Source: Pontibacter sp. E15-1
GTDB lineage: Bacteria > Bacteroidota > Bacteroidia > Cytophagales > Hymenobacteraceae
NCBI RefSeq assembly: GCF_022601975.1
Contig: NZ_JAKVIR010000005.1
Span: forward strand, 142,318-206,317
Length of the DNA: 64,000 nt
Direction: 5' to 3'
Under the pieces are notes generated by a model. It was given only the letters and a program-made list of their open reading frames with translations, was not told where the DNA came from and ran no database searches. Positions within the stretch are counted from its first letter, which is position 1. The number at the start of each line of letters is the position of its first letter. Below, one piece after another: positions 17,079-32,815 of the stretch. The position numbers and the translations under genes were made by a program.

Positions 17079-19655
17079 ATGGATGGTTCTTCCAACAGCA
17101 CAATACAAGCCTACAACAAGCAGGTAGGTCTCCGGTTTCAGTTATATAATAGCCTGTTCACGGCGCTGCCTTTCCATAGGGTGGAGAAAACGGGCGTGCT
17201 CCTGACCATTTTCCTGCTGCATTGCGAAGAAGGATACGCCAAGGGCCAAAGCCCTGTGGAGATCATCAACTCTTTTGTCAAGCAGCATACCTCCTACCAC
17301 GGCGACAAGGAATTGATCGACCTGCTCTTCCGCTTTGTGCAGTACACCGAACGGCAGGTGGTGCTTTTTGACGCGCTGGAGGATGCCGCCTACCGCGACA
17401 TACATGACATGCAGGGGGCGGGCACGCTCAAGCAGTTGCAGGGAGAGGTGCTGCAAAACAAGAAAACAACCGAGTTGGCAGATAAGCTGAAGGATTTCTC
17501 GGTACGATTGGTGCTGACGGCCCACCCAACGCAGTTTTACCCAAGCGAGGTGCTGGGCATCATCAACGACCTTTCGAAGGCGCTGATGAACGAAAATACC
17601 CCGCAGATTAACAGCTACCTGCAACAGCTGGGCAAAACGCCGTTTTTCAAGAACGAGAAACCAACGCCATACGACGAGGCGGTAAACCTGATCTGGTACC
17701 TGGAGAACGTGTTTTACCTGGCCGCCGGCAATATCCTCTCGTTCATGAAGAATGAGCTGCCCGACGTGGTAAGCCCCACCAACCCGATCGTCCGTTTTGG
17801 CTTCTGGCCCGGCGGCGACCGCGACGGAAACCCCTTTGTGAGCGCTGACATCACGCTGCGCGTGGCCGAGGCCCTGCGCGGCGGCGCCCTCAAGTCATAC
17901 TACCTGGATGTGCGACGCCTGAAGCGCCGCCTCACGTTTAAAGGCGTGGCCAACCTGGTGCTATCGCTGGAGCAGAAGCTATACAACAACCTGTTTGTGC
18001 CGAACCACGAGCTGGATATATCGAAAGAAGAAATCATCTCCTCGCTGCAGCAGATTCGCACTATCCTCAAAGAAGAGCACAACAGCCTTTTCCTGAACAT
18101 GGTGGAGAACCTCCTGCGCAAAGTGCAGCTGTTCGGATTGTTCTTCGCCTCCCTGGACATTCGCCAGGACAGCTCGGTGCACACCGAACTGCTGGAGCTG
18201 CTGGCCGATACAGGAAACGCACTCCCCGCAGACTATGCCTCCCGCTCAGACCAGGACAAAATCGCGGCGCTACTTGAGGTGCGCTCCGCGGCAGACGCCA
18301 CGCTGCTGGACAACGAGCTGCACCGTGACGTGCTCGGAAGCATGCGCGCCATGAAAACCATACAGGAGACGAACGGCGAGATTGGTTGCCACCGCTACAT
18401 CATCAGCCATTCCACCAGTGCCCTCGATGTGATGCAGGCCTATGGCTTGTTTCTGCTGAGTGGCTGGAAGCCCGAGGAGATGAGCCTGGACATTGTGCCC
18501 CTCTTCGAAACCATAGATGACCTGCAGAACGCCGCCGGTGTGATGTCTGCGCTCTATGAGAACGAGGCATACCGCCAGCACCTGCAGAAGCGCGGCAGCA
18601 TCCAGACAATCATGCTCGGCTTCTCGGACGGCACCAAAGACGGTGGCTACCTGATGGCCAACTGGGGCATTTACAAAGCGAAGGAAGAGCTGAGCGCCAT
18701 CTCTAAGCAGTATGGCGTGGAGGTGATCTTCTTCGACGGCAGAGGCGGGCCTCCGGCAAGAGGAGGAGGCAAAACGCACCAGTTCTACGCCTCTATGGGC
18801 CCGAACATCTCCAACAAAGAAATCCAGCTCACCATACAGGGCCAGACGATCAGCTCGAACTTCGGGACGGTGGACGCTGCGCAGTATAACATCGAGCAGC
18901 TGATGCACGCCGGAATCCGGAACACGCTGTTCGCCTCGCAGAGTGCCACGCTCACGCCGGAAGAAGAGGAGCTGCTGCAGCGCCTGTCGAACGAGAGCTT
19001 TGAGAAGTATAACACGCTCAAAAACCTCCCGAACTTCCTGGAGTACCTCAACTATGCCAGTCCGTTGCGCTACTACGCCGAGGCGAACATCGGAAGCCGA
19101 CCGTCGAAGCGCAAGCCGGGCAAACTGAACCTCAACGACCTGCGCGCCGTGCCGTATGTGGGCTCATGGAGCCAGCTGAAGCAAAACCTGCCGGGCTATT
19201 ACGGCGTGGGCACAGCCCTCCAGCGACTGGAAGAAGCCGGCAAGTGGGAGGAGATCGTGCAGCTCTACAACGGCTCGCTGTTCTTCAAAACCCTGATGGA
19301 CAACTGCGAGATGGCGATGACCAAATGCTTTTTCCCGCTCACCGCCTTCCTGTCCAGCCACCCGAACTACGGTGCGCTCTGGAACATGATCCATGATGAG
19401 TTTATGCTGACGAAGGGCTATATCCTGCGCCTGACGGGAGCCTCGGAGTTGATGCAGGACAAGCCGGTCAATCTGCTTTCCATCCAGATGCGCCAGCGCA
19501 TTGAGCTGCCCCTGCTCACCATCCAGCAGTATGCCCTCACCAAAATCAGGGAAATGGAGGAGCAGGACGTGCAGGGCGACCACAAAGGCGTGTATGAGAA
19601 GATGGTGATGCGCTGTTCGTTCGGCATTATCAACGCAGAGCGGAATTCTGCCTAA
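17079..19655 (+). CDS. ppc: Phosphoenolpyruvate carboxylase
   Basis: Adds bicarbonate to PEP to make oxaloacetate, refilling the TCA cycle and supplying aspartate. The protein is 858 residues from the ATG at 17079 (MDGSSNSTIQAYNKQVGLRF), a better start than the in-frame ATG at 16995, whose extension is low-complexity. Key motifs are LTAHPTQ (catalytic His) and GGDRDGNPFVS. The glycine loop reads FFDGRGGPPARGGG. In the E. coli enzyme this loop is FHGRGG, so the catalytic-site His is Asp here, while both arginines remain. The C-terminus ends RNSA instead of the usual RNTG. These may be traits of the Bacteroidota form. Confidence 0.9.
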   Translation: MDGSSNSTIQAYNKQVGLRFQLYNSLFTALPFHRVEKTGVLLTIFLLHCEEGYAKGQSPVEIINSFVKQHTSYHGDKELIDLLFRFVQYTERQVVLFDALEDAAYRDIHDMQGAGTLKQLQGEVLQNKKTTELADKLKDFSVRLVLTAHPTQFYPSEVLGIINDLSKALMNENTPQINSYLQQLGKTPFFKNEKPTPYDEAVNLIWYLENVFYLAAGNILSFMKNELPDVVSPTNPIVRFGFWPGGDRDGNPFVSADITLRVAEALRGGALKSYYLDVRRLKRRLTFKGVANLVLSLEQKLYNNLFVPNHELDISKEEIISSLQQIRTILKEEHNSLFLNMVENLLRKVQLFGLFFASLDIRQDSSVHTELLELLADTGNALPADYASRSDQDKIAALLEVRSAADATLLDNELHRDVLGSMRAMKTIQETNGEIGCHRYIISHSTSALDVMQAYGLFLLSGWKPEEMSLDIVPLFETIDDLQNAAGVMSALYENEAYRQHLQKRGSIQTIMLGFSDGTKDGGYLMANWGIYKAKEELSAISKQYGVEVIFFDGRGGPPARGGGKTHQFYASMGPNISNKEIQLTIQGQTISSNFGTVDAAQYNIEQLMHAGIRNTLFASQSATLTPEEEELLQRLSNESFEKYNTLKNLPNFLEYLNYASPLRYYAEANIGSRPSKRKPGKLNLNDLRAVPYVGSWSQLKQNLPGYYGVGTALQRLEEAGKWEEIVQLYNGSLFFKTLMDNCEMAMTKCFFPLTAFLSSHPNYGALWNMIHDEFMLTKGYILRLTGASELMQDKPVNLLSIQMRQRIELPLLTIQQYALTKIREMEEQDVQGDHKGVYEKMVMRCSFGIINAERNSA

Positions 19656-19683
19656 GTTTCATACCTTCCCATACCCATCAAAC

Positions 19684-19715
19684 CAAGACCAGCTTATGCA
19701 AATGAGCTGGTCTTG
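19684..19715 (+). terminator. Hairpin after ppc
   Basis: A perfect 11-bp stem, caagaccagct ... agctggtcttg, around a 10-base loop, 28 bp after the ppc stop. No strong T-run follows, so termination strength is uncertain. It also lies upstream of ureD and could attenuate it. Confidence 0.55.
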
Positions 19716-19767
19716 ATGTATAAAGCAGGTGTATAATTCTCTTTTCTCTCCGTTTCGCTTACTCCGT

Positions 19768-20652
19768 ATGTTCCCACAGCCAGCCTCTCCCCTTCTGAAC
19801 GCCTCTCCCGACTGGAGCGCTGTGGAGGTAGAGGTGGTGCGCGGGAAATCGAGGGTGGTGGGTTGCAGGAGCAGGCAGCCGCTCAAAATCCTGAACCCGG
19901 CCTCGCACCAGGCAAGCTGCCATGTGGTGCTCTCTAACTTTGGGGGAGGGATGGTGTCCGGCGACCAGATACAGCTGCAGCTCCGTTGCGGCGCAGGCTC
20001 CCGCCTGTTTCTCAGCACACAGGCCAACGGCAGGATCTTTAAGTCGGTGGACGGGGCCGAGGCATGCCAGACCATTGCGGGCACGCTGGCCCAAAATGCG
20101 CTGGCCGTCCTCTTCCCGGACCCCGTGGTGCTGCAGGAAGGGAGCCGCTACCGGCAGGTGCAGCACTGGGATATACAACCCAAAGCGGTGTTGCTGGTCA
20201 TCGACTGGTTTCACTCGGGCCGGATGGACACCGGGGAGCGCTTTGCCTTTCACTCGTTTTTCTCGGAGCTGAGGGTGACATCGGCCGGCAAAACACTGCT
20301 GCTCGACCGCTTTTCTTTTCAGCCCCGGCAGCACATCGCCTCCGCTCCCGCCAACTTCGGGGAGTACCAGACCATATTTTCAGCCTACCTGGTGGGCACG
20401 CCGGGCGAGGCTCTTTTTGAGCAGCTTGGCGAGCGCCTGCTCCAGCTCAGGATGCCGGAGCGCACGGCCCTCCACTTCGATATGACCAACAGGAACTTTG
20501 TGCTCTCTGTCGTGAAAGCGAAAGCGGGGGTATACCTGCTGCGGGCCATGGCCAAAACCCGTCAGGATCTGCAACCGCTCTGCGATGCGATTCTTTCGGC
20601 ACTCGCTACCGACGCATACCTGGGGTATAACCCGCTGCAGCGGAAGTACTGA
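19768..20652 (+). CDS. ureD: Urease accessory protein UreD (UreH)
   Basis: First chaperone to bind apo-urease. With UreF and UreG it loads nickel into the active site. The SNFGGGMVSGDQIQLQL stretch followed by STQANGRIFKS is the family core (GGGLVGGD..., then the TTPAATK-type segment). About 294 residues from the ATG at 19768; a GTG at 19729 would add 13 residues without family support. It faces the other urease genes convergently, with ureG ending 32 bp beyond its stop, so it is transcribed separately from the main leftward urease operon. Confidence 0.85.
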   Translation: MFPQPASPLLNASPDWSAVEVEVVRGKSRVVGCRSRQPLKILNPASHQASCHVVLSNFGGGMVSGDQIQLQLRCGAGSRLFLSTQANGRIFKSVDGAEACQTIAGTLAQNALAVLFPDPVVLQEGSRYRQVQHWDIQPKAVLLVIDWFHSGRMDTGERFAFHSFFSELRVTSAGKTLLLDRFSFQPRQHIASAPANFGEYQTIFSAYLVGTPGEALFEQLGERLLQLRMPERTALHFDMTNRNFVLSVVKAKAGVYLLRAMAKTRQDLQPLCDAILSALATDAYLGYNPLQRKY

Positions 20653-20684
20653 TAGGGTATAAACAGGGTATGGCCAACGGGCAA

Positions 20685-21437
20685 TCAGCGGCGGTCTTCG
20701 CGCACCGACAGCAACGCATTTTCTTTGGCTTTCAGGATGTGGGCGATGATCTCGTCCAGGCCGTCGCCATGCAGGGCACGCGCAAAAACAAAGGGACCAT
20801 CGCCACGCATCTTCCGGGAGTCCCGCTCCATCACCCCCAAATCGGCACGCACCAGGTCTTTCAGGTCGGTTTTGTTGATGACCAGCAAGTCAGACTGCGT
20901 GATGCCGGGGCCTCCTTTTCTCGGAATCTTATCCCCTCCCGACACGTCAATCACATAGATGGAATAGTCTACCAGCTCCCGGCTGAAATGCGCGGCCAGG
21001 TTATCGCCCCCACTCTCCACAAAGAGCAGGTCTAAGGTATAGGCGAACTTTTCCATGAGTCCCTCCAGGGCATCCATGTTCAGGGAGATGTCTTCGCGGA
21101 TGGCGGCGTGTGGGCAACCGCCCGTTTCCACACCCACAATGCGGTCTTCGCTCAGGGCGCTGTGCCGGATCAGGAACTCGGCGTCCTCACGGGTAAAGAT
21201 ATCGTTGGTGACCACGGCCAGCTCATACGTGTTCCGGAGGCGTTCGCAGAGCGCTTTCAGCAAGGCCGTTTTGCCCGTGCCCACGGGGCCGCCTATACCC
21301 ACCGTGAACGCCCGTTTCCTGAAGTTGCGGTATACCGGCAGCTTGCGCGTTTCCCGCAGCTTGTAATCCCCCGGAGAGTCGTATGCCTCGTGGGTATGCC
21401 CGTGCAGCAAAAGCGCTAATTTATCGACGAATGCCAT
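20685..21437 (-). CDS. ureG: Urease accessory GTPase UreG
   Basis: A GTP-hydrolysing nickel metallochaperone. [14 protein letters not shown] is the P-loop, [15 protein letters not shown] and [18 protein letters not shown] hold the invariant CPH nickel site, and INKTDL is the G4 base-recognition motif. The N-terminus has an unusual extra 38 residues with [13 protein letters not shown], a short His segment that may store nickel. The 250-residue length is somewhat longer than typical UreG (about 205). It is last in the leftward urease operon. Confidence 0.93.
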   Translation of the reverse strand: MAFVDKLALLLHGHTHEAYDSPGDYKLRETRKLPVYRNFRKRAFTVGIGGPVGTGKTALLKALCERLRNTYELAVVTNDIFTREDAEFLIRHSALSEDRIVGVETGGCPHAAIREDISLNMDALEGLMEKFAYTLDLLFVESGGDNLAAHFSRELVDYSIYVIDVSGGDKIPRKGGPGITQSDLLVINKTDLKDLVRADLGVMERDSRKMRGDGPFVFARALHGDGLDEIIAHILKAKENALLSVREDRR

Positions 21438-21538
21438 GTATGTAATTGTTAAATTGTTGGTTGTTTAATTGTTGGTTGTCAGAAGACTATGTATAAATAT
21501 TTGCATAAGATGCCTCTTGTAATAGCGCTGTAATCTCC

Positions 21539-22216
21539 CTAGTTCTGGAATAGCTTCGAGTAAATATCCTCGTGGAATACCTGCGTGGTATCCAGCAGGA
21601 AGGCTGAGCGGCAGGCTTGGGTATAGGGCACGCCCTGGGCCTGTGTCAGCAGCTCCTCGAAAACGGTATAAAAGTCGTGCTGCAGCTTGTGGCCCTGCAT
21701 CGGCCCGAGAAACCCCAACCGGATGGCGGCGCTCACCTGATCCCGAAGCGCCATGTGCAGGTACATGGTCTGTGCATCCTCCAGCGTAAAGCCCACCCTT
21801 TTCAGGCAAAGCGCATACACCAGCACAAAATGCAGTGGCAGGCCTTTGGCCGAAAACCACTCCCTCAACGCTCCCAGTCCCGCCTCGGGGTAAAACGAGG
21901 CGAGCAGGTTAAGCCAGTTTTTGCCCTGCACGATGCTTGCCTTGTGTATCGCGGGCACCAGCATCATCGCGTCATACTCCCCGGCTATACATTCCAGCGC
22001 CATACCCGGTGCGTCGGCGTCCGACTGGAAACAGGCGTGTATAAACGGGAAATCCATACTTGCCGCCTGCTGCAGAAAGGCATACAGGTGGTTGCGCAAC
22101 GCAAACTGGTCCCGGATCAGGCCAAAAGTGATGCTGCTCTCTAGCCCATAGGAATAGGCAAACGAGCCGGTCGGGATAGCGGAATCCACTAAGTGCAGCA
22201 GGCGGGCGAATTTCAT
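21539..22216 (-). CDS. ureF: Urease accessory protein UreF
   Basis: An all-helical protein of 225 residues that acts as a bridge and gate between UreD and UreG during nickel insertion. The N-terminal LVDSAIPTGSFAYSYGLESSI is the diagnostic UreF start (L-D-S-x-x-P-x-G-x-F-x-x-S-x-G-L-E). It ends 101 bp upstream of ureG; that gap contains a repetitive T/G-rich stretch (ttgttggttg repeats near 21446-21480). It begins 32 bp after the ureC stop, so the two are coupled in one transcript. Confidence 0.9.
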   Translation of the reverse strand: MKFARLLHLVDSAIPTGSFAYSYGLESSITFGLIRDQFALRNHLYAFLQQAASMDFPFIHACFQSDADAPGMALECIAGEYDAMMLVPAIHKASIVQGKNWLNLLASFYPEAGLGALREWFSAKGLPLHFVLVYALCLKRVGFTLEDAQTMYLHMALRDQVSAAIRLGFLGPMQGHKLQHDFYTVFEELLTQAQGVPYTQACRSAFLLDTTQVFHEDIYSKLFQN

Positions 22217-22248
22217 AGGGTGGTTAAAAACATTCGGAAACGCATCGG

Positions 22249-23970
<1,722 letters not shown>

Positions 23971-23977
23971 GTTGTGA

Positions 23978-24076
23978 GATGGTTAAATGGTTTGACGGCT
24001 GAATGGTTAAATGGCTAAATGGTTGAATTGCTTAATGGTTAGATTGTTAAATGGCTGAATGGTTAAATGGCTATTT
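23978..24076 (+). repeat. Degenerate short tandem repeat inside the urease operon
   Basis: About seven imperfect copies of a unit near gaatggttaaatggct, lying between the fused UreAB gene and ureC. A related T/G-rich stretch sits between ureF and ureG. Nothing coding is visible. It could be a replication-slippage tract that alters spacing or transcript stability between subunit genes. Confidence 0.75.
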
Positions 24077-24175
24077 TGAAAACCCAAATTTAAGTTAGCT
24101 GGATGTTTCAATTCCATACCCCCACAGCACACCCCGATCAACGAAAAACGATCAACTAAAAACGATCAACGCCTT

Positions 24176-24928
24176 TCATTTAGAGATAAAACCGGCATCC
24201 TTCGCCCGCTCCAGCGCGGCTGCCTTGTTCGCGTCGGAGAGTTCTCCTGCTGTCAGGTTGTTGCCCCCGTATACCACCCGCTCGCCGGCCAGGGCCACCA
24301 GCTGCACGTGCTTCCGCTCGCCCGGCTCAAAGCGCACCGCGGTCCCGGCGGGGATGTTCAGGCGGTAGCCGAAGGCCTGTGCCCGGTCAAAATCGAGCGC
24401 GGCGTTTGTTTCGAAAAAAGGATAGTGTGAGCCTACCTGCACCGGGCGGTCGCCCCTGTTAGTCACGTCGAGTTCCACGGTTTCGCGGCCCTCGTTCAGC
24501 GTGAGCGCCCCATCGCTTAACACATACGCTCCAGGGTCCGGGTTCACCACGTTGTCGTGGGCCACCTCCCGCCGCTCGTACGAAAGGCCCGAGCCATACA
24601 GCGCAAGCTCCGGGAAGCCAAGTTCGCGGCAGATAGGGTGATGCACCGTCACCAGTTTGGTACCGTCCGTAAACGTGCCCTCCACCTGCACCTCCGTTAG
24701 CATGTCGGCCACGCCGGGCATCACGTCATTCATACCCAGTATTTTCTTGCCCTTGTCCATCAGGGTAGCCACGCTCTCGCCATCGCGGATAAACTCCAGC
24801 AACTGAGTGGCAATCAGGGCAACGGCCTCGGGGTAGTTGAGCTGCAGGCCGCGTGCGTGCCGCTTCTGCGCCACAAACCCGGCATTGTGCAGGAGTAGCT
24901 TGTCGATGTCTTTTGGGGAGAGGTGCAT
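24176..24928 (-). CDS. ureAB: Fused urease gamma-beta subunit
   Basis: Residues 1-100 are the gamma subunit ([20 protein letters not shown] ... [14 protein letters not shown] ... KLVTVHHPI) and residues about 130-240 are the beta subunit, recognised by [38 protein letters not shown] and the [12 protein letters not shown] tail. Helicobacter UreA shows the same fusion; in most bacteria these are two genes. The fused chain pairs with UreC to build the structural trimer. It starts 39 bp after the nickel permease gene ends, so the leftward transcript probably begins at or before that gene. Confidence 0.93.
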   Translation of the reverse strand: MHLSPKDIDKLLLHNAGFVAQKRHARGLQLNYPEAVALIATQLLEFIRDGESVATLMDKGKKILGMNDVMPGVADMLTEVQVEGTFTDGTKLVTVHHPICRELGFPELALYGSGLSYERREVAHDNVVNPDPGAYVLSDGALTLNEGRETVELDVTNRGDRPVQVGSHYPFFETNAALDFDRAQAFGYRLNIPAGTAVRFEPGERKHVQLVALAGERVVYGGNNLTAGELSDANKAAALERAKDAGFISK

Positions 24929-24967
24929 GGATGGCGGAAGTTAGGTTAGAATCAAAATGAGCAGGAT

Positions 24968-25573
24968 TTAGAGGAGTAGGTTCTGGTACATCATCCAGCC
25001 GCCATACACGATGCAGACCAGCGAAGACACAACCACCGCCCCGAAGCGCAGGGTTCCGTTTAGCTTCATGCGCCGCGTATATGGCACGCTGAAAAGCCAG
25101 GCTGCCACTAGCATCCCCAGCATCGAACCGATGCCAAACAATAGCAGGTAGGTAACGCCAAGGTAGGGGTCCTGCAGCTCGCTCAGAACCAGCAGCACCA
25201 GCGCGCCGCTTCCGGCAAGCCCGTGCAGCAGGCCCACTGAGTAGGCCATGCTGTGCTGGTAGCGGGAGGCGCCGGCTTTGGGCAACGGCTGTTTTTTCAG
25301 CAGCCTGCTGAGGCCCATGACCACCAGCACAAACCCCACAAAAGCCTCGAAGTAACCAGAGGTAAGAAACGTGACGCGGCTCAATAGCACCACGCCCCCC
25401 ACCAGCACCAGCGTAGTGGTATGGCCCAGCCCCCAAAACAGGCCGTCCTTCAGGGCCAGCATCACGCTGTCGCGCCTGGTGATGATGTTGCCTACGGCAA
25501 GCAGGTGGTCGGCCTCAAACGCATGCCCCACCCCGACAACTGCTGCAAATAAGAGGGGTAACAGTGCTTCCAT
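24968..25573 (-). CDS. UreH/NicO-type nickel permease
   Basis: A 201-residue inner-membrane protein with about six helices. Helix 1 contains HAFEADH (residues 17-23), the HX4DH nickel signature of NiCoT-type transporters, and GLGHTTTL follows near residue 49, another motif of this family. GLLHGLAGSGALVLL is a third conserved loop. It supplies nickel for urease. It is the most upstream gene of the leftward urease operon and overlaps nothing. HupE/UreJ proteins are a possible alternative, but the HX4DH plus LGHT pair favours the UreH group. Confidence 0.85.
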   Translation of the reverse strand: MEALLPLLFAAVVGVGHAFEADHLLAVGNIITRRDSVMLALKDGLFWGLGHTTTLVLVGGVVLLSRVTFLTSGYFEAFVGFVLVVMGLSRLLKKQPLPKAGASRYQHSMAYSVGLLHGLAGSGALVLLVLSELQDPYLGVTYLLLFGIGSMLGMLVAAWLFSVPYTRRMKLNGTLRFGAVVVSSLVCIVYGGWMMYQNLLL

Positions 25574-26068
25574 ATGCTTGCCTTAGTTTGCCATACACAC
25601 AGCTATTACCAAGTATACTTAACAAAAAATCAAAAAACAACTCTTATTATTAGAACAACCCTTACAAATAAAGGTATCTTTATTGAAGCACAACAATACC
25701 AGGTTAGCTAAAACGTGGTACTATCCAAAGATTACTTACAATCCAGTTTGGCAAGTTGCCGGAAACGGGCGACTTGTTAACAGCTGACGTACCGACCATA
25801 TCAAAAGCCCTGTTTTGCACCGTTTGGTTACGGTTTCTAAAAAAAGCTTCAAAATTTGATTATTGCCAAGCTTGCAACACAGTAGGCGGATTATAGGCCC
25901 TATTTTCACAATTAAGCAGGTTAAGGGCTTTTTCGTTGACGTTTTGTTATCAAAATTCGCTCGTTCCATACAATATCTATAAATACTCTTTTGTTTTTTG
26001 ACGATTCGTGTAGTAAATTATGAATTCGTTTACACAAATAAGTAAGTGTTAACCTCAGTTTACATTAG
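25574..26068 (+). other. Divergent intergenic region, urease / glutamate synthase
   Basis: 495 bp between two divergent operons. It is AT-rich close to both starts, where the two promoters must lie. The middle (25740-25970) contains an open frame on the minus strand with no family resemblance, which I do not call. I see no riboswitch fold or known operator that I can name. Confidence 0.6.
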
Positions 26069-30570
<4,502 letters not shown>

Positions 30571-30571
<1 letters not shown>

Positions 30572-32028
30572 TGGGAAAAGCAGATGGATTTTTAAAATAT
30601 AACCGCGAGCTGCCACAAGCCCGTGACCCGAAGGAAAGAATAAACGACTCCAACGAGATTTATACCGCCTTCCCGGAAGAGAAGACAAAGCAACAGGCTG
30701 CCCGTTGCATGGACTGCGGCGTGCCTTTCTGCCACAGCGGCTGCCCCCTGGGCAACCTGATTCCGGACTTTAACGACGCCGTGTACGATGGCGAATGGGA
30801 TCGCGCAGCGCAGATTCTCTACAGCACCAACAACTTCCCGGAGTTTACGGGGCGCATCTGCCCGGCACCGTGCGAGTCGAGCTGCGTGCTGGCCATCAAC
30901 AAGCCAGCCGTTGCCATCGAGCACATCGAGAAAGCCATTGCCGAGAAATCGTTTGAGCTGGGCCTGGTAAAGCCCCAGCCGCCAAAGCACCGCACCGGCA
31001 AAAAAGTAGCCGTGATCGGCTCAGGTCCTGCGGGCCTTGCGGCCGCCGCGCAACTCAACCAGGCCGGGCACGAAGTGCACGTGTATGACAAAGACGACAA
31101 AGCGGGCGGGCTCCTCCGCTATGGTATACCGGACTTTAAACTGGAGAAATGGACCATCGACCGTCGCCTGGACATCCTGAAGGCCGAAGGCATCCGCTTT
31201 CACCTCGGCGTGGAGATCGGCACCGACACAACCATTAAAAAGCTGCACCGCAAGTACGACGCCGTGTTGGTAGCCATCGGCTCCACCAAGCCGCGCTTGC
31301 TCGACATCCCCGGAAACGACCTTAAGGGCATCCATTTTGCGATGGAGTACCTGACGCTGCACAACCGCCGCGTTGCCAATGAGGAGATTCCGGCAGAGAT
31401 AGACCTCCACGCCCAGGACAAGCATGTGCTGGTGATTGGCGGAGGTGACACCGGCTCTGACTGTGTGGGTACTGCCAACCGCCATTTCGCGCGCTCTATC
31501 AGCCAGTTGCAGTACCGCACCATGCCATCCGACACGCGTGCGCCACACAACCCGTGGCCAGAGTGGCCCATGACCTATTCCTCCTCGAGTTCCCATGACG
31601 AAGGCTGCGAGCGCAGCTGGGGCTGGCTGACGAAGGAGTTTGTGGGCGATGAGAATGGCCACGTGACAGGCCTGAAGGTGGTAGAGCTGGAATGGAAATC
31701 CAGCCGGGAGTATGATGAGAAGGCCGGAAGCGAGCGCATCCTGCCCTGCGACCTGGCCCTGATCGCGATTGGGTATGAGCGCCCGATGCACGACGACTTC
31801 CAGGCAAGCTTCGACTTCGAGTTCGACAGTCGCGGCAATTTCAAGCTGCAGGACTGGCAGACCAACATCCCGGGTATATTCTCTGCCGGCGATGCCTGCC
31901 GCGGCCAGTCGCTGGTGGTATGGGCAATCTCCGACGGGCGCGAAGCGGCCCGGGCAATGGATATATACCTAATGGGTGCCTCAGAGCTACCGTCGAAAGA
32001 ACTGTCGCAACTGGTGCTGGGCAGCTAA
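30571..32028 (+). CDS. gltD: Glutamate synthase, small subunit
   Basis: The 485-residue FAD- and NAD(P)H-binding partner that feeds electrons to GltB through two 4Fe-4S clusters. The N-terminal clusters are bound by CMDCGVPFCHSGCPLGN from residue 46 and CPAPCESSCVL near residue 91. FAD is bound by VIGSGPAGLAAAAQL and NAD(P)H by VIGGGDTGSDCVGT. It overlaps gltB by one base (TGATG). A strong hairpin terminator follows 25 bp after its stop. The order gltB-gltD is the usual one. Confidence 0.96.
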
Positions 32029-32053
32029 GGCTCCTGCCCCATACCCAAAGTAA

Positions 32054-32100
32054 AAAAAACATCAGCCCCTGGTTTAAGCACTGGGGGCTGATGTTTTTTT
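32054..32100 (+). terminator. Bidirectional terminator between gltD and the next gene
   Basis: The stem aaaacatcagcccc ... ggggctgatgtttt is flanked by A and T runs, so it works for gltD on the plus strand and for the small leftward gene on the minus strand. Confidence 0.9.
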
Positions 32101-32112
32101 GTGGCTGACTGT

Positions 32113-32457
32113 TCAGTATCCCTGAATTTCGATCGGTAGTGCGTCTTCCACGGTAATCGTGACGGCCACGTCAAGCGGCGAGTCCCAATCGACATGCAGA
32201 TAAAACGCCACACTGCCGGGGCTGCCTCTGAATTCATTCTTTCGGGGCGAGATATTGGATACCCACACAGAGGCAGCCCCGAGGTGATAGAAGAAGTTCT
32301 GGCCGGGAGGGGTTGGGCGTCGCTGGGTAGTGCCAAAGCCCACCTCGGCTGCGGTTATATGGATAACTGACCGTGCTGTGATACGGTCGTCCCATTCGAA
32401 AAAACAAGCCACCCGGCCTTTCACGCGACGGATAACCCAACGTATTGAAGTTCCCAT
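32113..32457 (-). CDS. Hypothetical protein
   Basis: A 114-residue protein from the ATG at 32455-32457, preceded by an AGGTG-type ribosome site; two in-frame codons further upstream (GTG) are less likely. The sequence is a mix of beta strands (VACFFEWDD, RSVIHITAAEV, VAFYLHVDW, VAVTITVEDALPIEI) with no signal peptide, suggesting a small cytoplasmic beta-sandwich. No family recognised. It shares the bidirectional terminator with gltD. Codon use is like its neighbours, which supports a real gene. Confidence 0.6.
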   Translation of the reverse strand: MGTSIRWVIRRVKGRVACFFEWDDRITARSVIHITAAEVGFGTTQRRPTPPGQNFFYHLGAASVWVSNISPRKNEFRGSPGSVAFYLHVDWDSPLDVAVTITVEDALPIEIQGY

Positions 32458-32815
32458 GAGCACACCTGCTTACATAAAACGATATCTCCTTCTATAGCAG
32501 ACGTTTATCGCCATAATAAGTTAAGAATCAGTTGAATAAGTCAAGCCTGCCCCGCTGGAGTTTTTCACAAGGTATAACGCGAAGGAGGCCTGTCTCCTCC
32601 CCTTTCAAATCCTGTCCAGAATTGCCCATGGGCACAGGTCCAGCTCAAGCATGCCGCACTTATCCTGTCGAAGGTGCAATTTGCCTCCTCACCACTGCCA
32701 AAGCACTGCTTCCCCACGTATAGCTACAGTAAAGACAAATTACCTGCTTTAAGGTGTTCTATGGCATTCACTTCCTGATTCCTCATAGCCACTAGAAAGT
32801 TTATACCTGTTACAT
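32458..32815 (+). other. Intergenic upstream of cphA
   Basis: 358 bp between the divergent hypothetical gene and cyanophycin synthetase. Short open frames are present but lack coding features. The promoter of cphA should lie in the last 100 bp. No repeat or RNA gene seen. Confidence 0.55.
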
